The position numbers and the translations under genes were made by a program. Source: Coraliomargarita sp. CAG:312 (GTDB lineage Bacteria > Verrucomicrobiota > Verrucomicrobiia > Opitutales > Intestinicryptomonadaceae). Taken from it: a stretch of DNA of 11,300 nt. The notes below the pieces were generated by a model. It did no database searches and was not told the origin of the DNA. It saw nothing but the letters and a program-made list of their open reading frames with translations. The stretch's first letter is position 1. The number at the start of each line of letters is the position of its first letter. This document shows, one piece after another, positions 6,711-11,300 of the stretch. Location: assembly GCA_000438015.1 (NCBI GenBank), contig FR901592.1, forward strand, positions 4,089-15,388, written 5' to 3'.

Positions 6711-7952
6711 TCAACCTCCGGTGAGGCTTTGGATGATTTGGATAATCGGCAAAAATAGCGCGATAACAATAGTACCCACAACTACCGCCAAGAATACTAT
6801 CATTATAGGCTCGATAACCGATGTTATGGCGCCTACAGCGTTGTCGACTTCTTCATCGTAATTGTCGGCAACACGGTTGAGCATTTCAGCGAGCTGGCCT
6901 GTTTCTTCGCCGACTTCAATCATGCTAGTCACCATCGTCGGGAAAATCTTTTGCTGGTCTAGAGGAGCCGCCAAAGGTTCGCCGTCCCTAACGCGGTCGT
7001 GAACGCGCTCAAGAGCGTTTGAAACAAGGCTGTTTCGGATGGTTCCGCGCGTAATCGTTAGAGCCTCCAAAATTGGTACGCCTGAAGCCAAAAGAGTTCC
7101 AAAAGTGCGGGTAAAGCGCGCAACGGTAGACTTCATAACCATATCTCCGATTTTCGGAGCCTTCAGCGCCATAGTATCCCAAACTTTAGTTCCGAACTTT
7201 GTCTTGAAGAAGAGCTTAAACAGCACGAATACACCCACAACGATAAGAAGCGTCAATCCGTAATGCTCCTTCATAAAGTCGGATATGTCTATGATTAGCT
7301 GGGTCAGAGCCGGCATGCTTGCCCCGCCCAACATATCGGCGAATATCGCCTGGAATTGCGGAACGACAAATACCATCAATATGACCATGATGATAACGGC
7401 GACAGACATGATGACGATAGGATAAACCATCGCGCTCTTAACCTTGTTGAAAGTTTTCATAGCCTTTTCTTGGAAGGTCGCAAGCCTGTCCAATACGACA
7501 TCCAAAACGCCTCCTGCTTCGCCGGCCTTTGCCATGTTGACATAAAGTTTGTCGAACACTTTCGGATGCTGCGCAAGACCGTCAGAAAACTTATTACCCG
7601 TGCGGACATTGTCCGCGACCTGTTCAATTATGGATTTGAAATAAGGGTTTTTTTCCTGACGCGCTATGACCTCCAGAGAACGCAACAACGGCAATCCGGC
7701 TTTCAACAGAGTTGCCAATTGGCGCGAGAATACTGTGACATTTTCGCTTGATACGCCGGTTCCAAAGAGAGGCTTCTTTTGCTTCTTTGCCGCATTTTTC
7801 TTTTCCGCCTGCAAAGTGACTTCGGCGATGCGCGAAACGTTCAAACCCTGCGCGGAAAGTTCTTTGCGCGCACGGCTCTCGCTGGTGGAGTCTATTGTCC
7901 CGCTCAGCTCGCGTCCGTCCTTATCTAAGGCTATATATTTGAATTTTGCCAT
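6711..7952 (-). CDS. Type IV pilus/type II secretion inner-membrane platform protein (PilC/GspF family)
   Basis: Polytopic inner-membrane protein that couples the cytoplasmic assembly ATPase to pilin or pseudopilin insertion. At 413 residues it has the family layout. A short N-terminal cytoplasmic segment (MAKFKYIALDKDGREL) precedes a lysine-rich linker (about 50-61). A first T2SSF domain (about 72-200) includes SRQLATLLKAGLPLLRSLE and ends in a transmembrane segment at about 177-198. A second segment lies at about 233-250. A second T2SSF domain (about 277-402) has FTRTFGTLLASGVPILEAL and VGEETGQL, with a final transmembrane segment at about 378-402. It lies 26 bases after the second ATPase gene, preceded by a good ribosome binding site, and is followed by a strong terminator. 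The sequence alone does not separate pilus PilC from secretion GspF. No pilin or prepilin gene is visible in the window. Confidence 0.94.
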   Translation of the reverse strand: MAKFKYIALDKDGRELSGTIDSTSESRARKELSAQGLNVSRIAEVTLQAEKKNAAKKQKKPLFGTGVSSENVTVFSRQLATLLKAGLPLLRSLEVIARQEKNPYFKSIIEQVADNVRTGNKFSDGLAQHPKVFDKLYVNMAKAGEAGGVLDVVLDRLATFQEKAMKTFNKVKSAMVYPIVIMSVAVIIMVILMVFVVPQFQAIFADMLGGASMPALTQLIIDISDFMKEHYGLTLLIVVGVFVLFKLFFKTKFGTKVWDTMALKAPKIGDMVMKSTVARFTRTFGTLLASGVPILEALTITRGTIRNSLVSNALERVHDRVRDGEPLAAPLDQQKIFPTMVTSMIEVGEETGQLAEMLNRVADNYDEEVDNAVGAITSVIEPIMIVFLAVVVGTIVIALFLPIIQIIQSLTGG

Positions 7953-7958
7953 GGGGAT

Positions 7959-7964
7959 TTCCTT
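7959..7964 (-). promoter_or_regulatory. Ribosome binding site of the PilC/GspF gene
   Basis: AAGGAA on the minus strand ends 6 bases before the ATG at 7952, in the 26-base gap after the upstream ATPase gene. It supports that start codon and contrasts with the plus-strand genes, which lack such sites. Confidence 0.7.
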
Positions 7965-7978
7965 TTAGTAAGTATTGT

Positions 7979-9658
7979 TTAAGTATATTTCAAAACTTCA
8001 TCCACAGTTGTGGCTCCGTCGAAAATAGCCCGCAAACCGTCGTCGCGCAAAGTGCGCATGCCAAGCTCTATGGCTTTTTGCTTCAAAACCAATGTGGGAG
8101 CTTTCGCGGTTATTAGGTCGCGGAGAGTGTCGTTGACAAGCAGAAGTTCAAAAAGACCCTGCCGGCCGCGGTAGCCGGAGTTTGAACATTCGGCGCATCC
8201 CTTACCGAAGAAGAATTGCTTGTCTGCAATTTCAATCGGATCGACACCCAACATGTCTATTATTTCCTGATCGGGCTCGTAAGCGGTGCGGCATGTCGGG
8301 CAAATTCTCCTTACGAGTCTCTGTCCGAGAACGCCTTCCAGGGAAGCTGCTATGAGGAACGGTTCCAATCCCATATCCATCAAACGGGTGACTGCACCCG
8401 GAGAGTCGTTTGTGTGGAGAGTCGCAAGAACGACGTGCCCGGTGAGCGAGGCTTGAACCGCAATTTGCGCTGTTTCAAGGTCGCGGATTTCTCCCACCAT
8501 TATTTTGTCCGGGTCTTGGCGCAAAAATGCGCGCAGACACCTGGCGAAGTCCAATCCGACTTGGTGGTTTATTTGAACCTGCATGATTCCGTCGATTTCA
8601 TATTCGACAGGATCCTCTGATGTAAGAATTTTTATGTCGACGGTATTGACTTCCCTAAGCGCCGAATAAAGAGTTGTCGTTTTTCCGGAACCCGTCGGGC
8701 CGGTGACAATGAATATTCCGTTGGGCATTTTGACGAGCCTCCGGATGTTATTCATTATTTCGTCCGTCATGCTCAGCTTTTCAAGGTCGAGATTGACTAC
8801 GCTCTTGTCCAAAACGCGCAACACCACACTTTCCCCGAACTGCGTCGGAAGCGTAGATACACGCAAATCGACCGGACGCCCGGATATTGTCATTTTTATA
8901 CGGCCGTCTTGGGGAATGCGGTTTTCGGCAATATTCAAATTTGCCAAAACCTTTACGCGCGAAATAACCGGAAGCGCCAGGCTCTTGGGCGGCGGAGCCA
9001 TTTCATAAAGCGCCCCGTCTATACGATAACGTATTCTGAATTGGTCTTCAAACGGCTCAAAGTGTATGTCGGACGCCTTGTCGCGAATGGCCTGTTGGAG
9101 AATCAGATTAACGAATCTTATTATAGGTGTTTCATTGGCCAGATTTGCGGCGTCGCTTTCGCCGCCTTCCCCAAAGTCGACCTCGGATATTTCTGAAAGG
9201 ATGTCGTCAATGCTGGAATCCTCCTCCCCGTAGCACTGGACTATCAAATGGTCAACTTGATCCGGATCCATCACGACCAGCGTCACATCCTTATTGAGAG
9301 TAAAGGTAAGGTCGTCTATAATGGCGTTGTTGAAAGGATCTTTACATAGCAAAGTTATGTGCGTATCGTCGGCCTTGCAGGGAACAACTCCGTATGTTCT
9401 GGCTAGATTAGGGCGCAATTGCTTGTAAACTTCTTCCGGAATATTAGCAGGAGGTATCGGCTCGTAATCGTAATTTAGGTACGATGCTATGGCCTCCAAC
9501 AATTTTGTTTTTTCAACAAGTCCGGAATCCACAATCGCATCAGCCAAAGATTTTCCGGTACTGTGGCGCGTTTCATCCAATTCGTCCAATTGAACCTTTG
9601 TCAGCAGTTTTGCGCCTAAAACCACATCGTAAATTGAGCTGTTATGGTCTTCAAACAT
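7979..9658 (-). CDS. Type IV pilus/type II secretion assembly ATPase (PilB/GspE family), second of a tandem pair
   Basis: Cytoplasmic hexameric ATPase that powers pilus or pseudopilus extension. The 559-residue protein is complete. An N-terminal MshEN/T2SSE_N-type region (about 1-145, with LARTYGVVPCK) is followed by an acidic linker (about 145-175). The ATPase core has ASDIHFEPFE (195-204), RIPQDGR (247-253), Walker A GPTGSGKT (320-327), Asp box SEDPVEY (347-353), Walker B region RQDPDKIMVGEIRDLE (380-395) and His box TGHVVLATLHTND (406-418). A tetracysteine zinc motif C453/C456/C488/C491 (CPTC and CAEC) is typical of PilB/GspE extension ATPases rather than PilT retraction ATPases. It begins 16 bases after the stop of the upstream paralogue with an AGGAG-type site, and precedes the PilC/GspF gene. 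Nothing looks degenerate. Pilus versus type II secretion cannot be decided from the protein alone. Confidence 0.94.
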   Translation of the reverse strand: MFEDHNSSIYDVVLGAKLLTKVQLDELDETRHSTGKSLADAIVDSGLVEKTKLLEAIASYLNYDYEPIPPANIPEEVYKQLRPNLARTYGVVPCKADDTHITLLCKDPFNNAIIDDLTFTLNKDVTLVVMDPDQVDHLIVQCYGEEDSSIDDILSEISEVDFGEGGESDAANLANETPIIRFVNLILQQAIRDKASDIHFEPFEDQFRIRYRIDGALYEMAPPPKSLALPVISRVKVLANLNIAENRIPQDGRIKMTISGRPVDLRVSTLPTQFGESVVLRVLDKSVVNLDLEKLSMTDEIMNNIRRLVKMPNGIFIVTGPTGSGKTTTLYSALREVNTVDIKILTSEDPVEYEIDGIMQVQINHQVGLDFARCLRAFLRQDPDKIMVGEIRDLETAQIAVQASLTGHVVLATLHTNDSPGAVTRLMDMGLEPFLIAASLEGVLGQRLVRRICPTCRTAYEPDQEIIDMLGVDPIEIADKQFFFGKGCAECSNSGYRGRQGLFELLLVNDTLRDLITAKAPTLVLKQKAIELGMRTLRDDGLRAIFDGATTVDEVLKYT

Positions 9659-9666
9659 CTTTGTAA

Positions 9667-9672
9667 ACTCCT
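9667..9672 (-). promoter_or_regulatory. Ribosome binding site of the second ATPase gene
   Basis: AGGAGT on the minus strand lies 8 bases before the ATG at 9658, inside the 16-base gap after the upstream ATPase stop. It is a near-consensus Shine-Dalgarno site and fixes the start of the 559-residue protein. Confidence 0.8.
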
Positions 9673-9674
9673 AA

Positions 9675-11300
9675 TTAGGCTTCGTTCATTGTTACTTTTA
9701 GAACTTCGTCGGCGGTAGTAAGACCGCTGATAACCTTTCTTACTCCGTCTTCGCGCATTGAACGCATTCCAAGCTCCCTGGCTTTGGTTCGCAATTCAAC
9801 AAGCGTTCGGCCTTCGTAAATCATCTGCTGCAATTCTTCGTTTATTATGAATATTTCAAAAATGCCCATACGGCCACGATAGCCGATGCCGTTGCAGCGG
9901 GGGCATCCTTCGCCATGGTAGAAAGTCGCGCGCGCTGCGTCAATTTCGTTAATTCCGATAGCCTGCAGCAAATGCGGATCCGGCGAATATACCGTCTTGC
10001 ACTGGGTGCAAGTTTTGCGGACGAGTCGCTGGGCGAGAGCAGCCCTGAGCGAAGCGCTGACAAGGAACGGCTTTACGCCTATATCAACCAGACGCGTGAC
10101 CGCGCTTGGGGCGTCGTTTGTATGGAGCGTGCTGAAAACCATGTGCCCGGTAAGCGACGCGTTTATTGCAATTTCCGCCGTTTCCAAGTCGCGGATTTCC
10201 CCAATCATTATTATATTCGGCGCCTGGCGCAACATAGAACGCAGCGCAGCAGCAAACGTCATTCCGACCTCTCTGCGAACCTGCACCTGGTTTATACCGG
10301 TCATTTGGTATTCAACAGGGTCTTCTACGGTAATAATTTTGCGGTCTGGATGGTTCAAATAGTTTAGAGCCGAATATAGGGTCGTTGACTTACCCGAACC
10401 CGTAGGACCGGTGACGAGGAATATTCCGTCCGCCATGCTTACGATTCTTTCGAATATTGACTGGTCGTCGGAGAAGAACCCTAGTTCCGGCAACCCCAAG
10501 CGCAAACCTTCCTTGTCGAGAATACGCATTACGATACTTTCGCCGTACACGGTTGGGAGGCTCGACACGCGCAAGTCTATTTCCTTGTTATTATAAACAA
10601 TCTGGATACGTCCGTCCTGAGGAACGCGCTTTTCGGCAATGGAGATATTTGCCATAAGCTTAAGCCTTGAAATTATGGAAGGCTGCAGCCTTTTTGGCGG
10701 ATTTTCAACCTCTATTAAAACGCCGTCTATGCGGTAGCGAACTCGGAAACGTTTCTCCAAAGGCTCCAAGTGTATGTCAGACGCCCTGCGCTTTACAGCT
10801 TCGGTAATAAGCTTATGTACATAGCGTATAATCGGCGCCTCTTCCTCGGATACGCCTTCTTCATTGCCGGTCGCCAAACCTATCGCGCCGCTCTCGGAAG
10901 TTCCGGCATCCACGCCGTCAAACATGTCGCCGTAGGCTTTGACCCCGTAAAGGTCGTCTATAGCCCTCTTTATGTCGTCCGGAGTTGACAGTCTCAAGTC
11001 TATCGGCATTCCCAAAAGATGGCTGAGATTGTCGACCATATCCATGTCCATGGGGTCGGAAATCGCCATCTCCATCTGGCCGTTTTCGACAGCTATCGGA
11101 AACACGCCGTACTTGCGGGCTATGTCTTCGGGTACGGCACGCTTTACGTCTTCATCGACATGCAAACCGTGCAGAGACATAAACGGAATATTAAATTCCT
11201 GGGCGAGCCTTAATGCTATATCGTCATATTTGCATATGCGTTTATCGACAAGCGTGTCTATTATTTTTGAGTCTATATCGGCGGCTGAAACGCCTGCAGC
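9675..11300 (-). CDS. Type IV pilus/type II secretion assembly ATPase (PilB/GspE family), first of a tandem pair (5' end beyond right edge)
   Basis: The frame is open to the right edge: 40 further codons precede the internal ATG at 11180 and read as MshEN/T2SSE_N sequence (LAQEFNIPFMSL), so the true start lies outside the window. At least 541 residues are visible. Counting from the edge, the protein has RKYGVFPIAVENGQMEMAIS (62-81), an acidic linker, ASDIHLEPLE (173-182), RVPQDGR (225-231), Walker A GPTGSGKS (298-305), VEDPVEY (325-331), the Walker B region with MIGEIRDLETA (365-375), His box TGHMVFSTLHTND (384-396) and zinc-binding cysteines 431/434 and 466/469. All catalytic elements are present. 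The segment before Walker B reads RQAPN where its tandem neighbour and most relatives have RQDPD. Both paralogues look active, so this is not a pseudogene pair. It is probably co-transcribed with the downstream ATPase and PilC/GspF genes; its promoter lies outside the window. Confidence 0.93.
   Translation of the reverse strand, partial: AAGVSAADIDSKIIDTLVDKRICKYDDIALRLAQEFNIPFMSLHGLHVDEDVKRAVPEDIARKYGVFPIAVENGQMEMAISDPMDMDMVDNLSHLLGMPIDLRLSTPDDIKRAIDDLYGVKAYGDMFDGVDAGTSESGAIGLATGNEEGVSEEEAPIIRYVHKLITEAVKRRASDIHLEPLEKRFRVRYRIDGVLIEVENPPKRLQPSIISRLKLMANISIAEKRVPQDGRIQIVYNNKEIDLRVSSLPTVYGESIVMRILDKEGLRLGLPELGFFSDDQSIFERIVSMADGIFLVTGPTGSGKSTTLYSALNYLNHPDRKIITVEDPVEYQMTGINQVQVRREVGMTFAAALRSMLRQAPNIIMIGEIRDLETAEIAINASLTGHMVFSTLHTNDAPSAVTRLVDIGVKPFLVSASLRAALAQRLVRKTCTQCKTVYSPDPHLLQAIGINEIDAARATFYHGEGCPRCNGIGYRGRMGIFEIFIINEELQQMIYEGRTLVELRTKARELGMRSMREDGVRKVISGLTTADEVLKVTMNEA

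Noticed and set aside
9675..11180. Treating the ATG at 11180 as the true start of the first ATPase
   Set aside because: The frame stays open to the window edge and the preceding 40 codons read as typical N-terminal domain sequence, so the ATG is internal.

Overview
The window looks like ordinary chromosomal core DNA from a Gram-negative, diderm bacterium with moderate G+C. A Kdo transferase (WaaA) implies lipopolysaccharide. A PilB/GspE plus PilC/GspF cluster implies a type IV pilus or type II secretion machine. A eukaryote-style 8-oxoguanine glycosylase, and a plus-strand operon with almost no Shine-Dalgarno sequences, would fit the Verrucomicrobiota/PVC group. That placement is an inference from remembered gene content (confidence about 0.4); no phylogenetic marker gene is present.

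Layout. (1) Positions 1-824, minus strand: a multi-pass membrane protein gene that runs off the left edge; only its first 274 codons are visible. (2) Positions 825-1011: a divergent intergenic region with a promoter-like sequence for the left gene and an 8-bp inverted repeat. (3) Positions 1012-6141, plus strand: a compact six-gene run with gaps of 12, 56, 6, 3 and 1 bases. It encodes a lipoprotein, an OGG1-type DNA glycosylase, a FabZ-like dehydratase, a FabB-like ketoacyl synthase, WaaA and a small exported protein. (4) Positions 6142-6659: about 500 bases between convergent units with no convincing gene. (5) Positions 6660-11300, minus strand: two consecutive PilB/GspE-type ATPases (the first cut by the right edge) and a PilC/GspF-type inner-membrane platform protein, closed by a strong intrinsic terminator.

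How the genes fit together. The FabZ-like and FabB-like enzymes perform the dehydration and condensation steps of fatty-acyl elongation on acyl carrier protein. WaaA attaches Kdo to the lipid A precursor, so the plus-strand operon is mainly envelope-lipid biogenesis, and the two exported proteins of unknown function at its ends may act in the envelope. The DNA repair gene inside it has no obvious functional link. The minus-strand genes encode the cytoplasmic motor and the membrane platform of a pilus or pseudopilus assembly machine.

I saw no mobile element, CRISPR array, tRNA or rRNA. No clearly new system is visible. The points most worth a second look are the edge-truncated membrane gene, the diverged tandem ATPases, and the unknown exported protein next to waaA.
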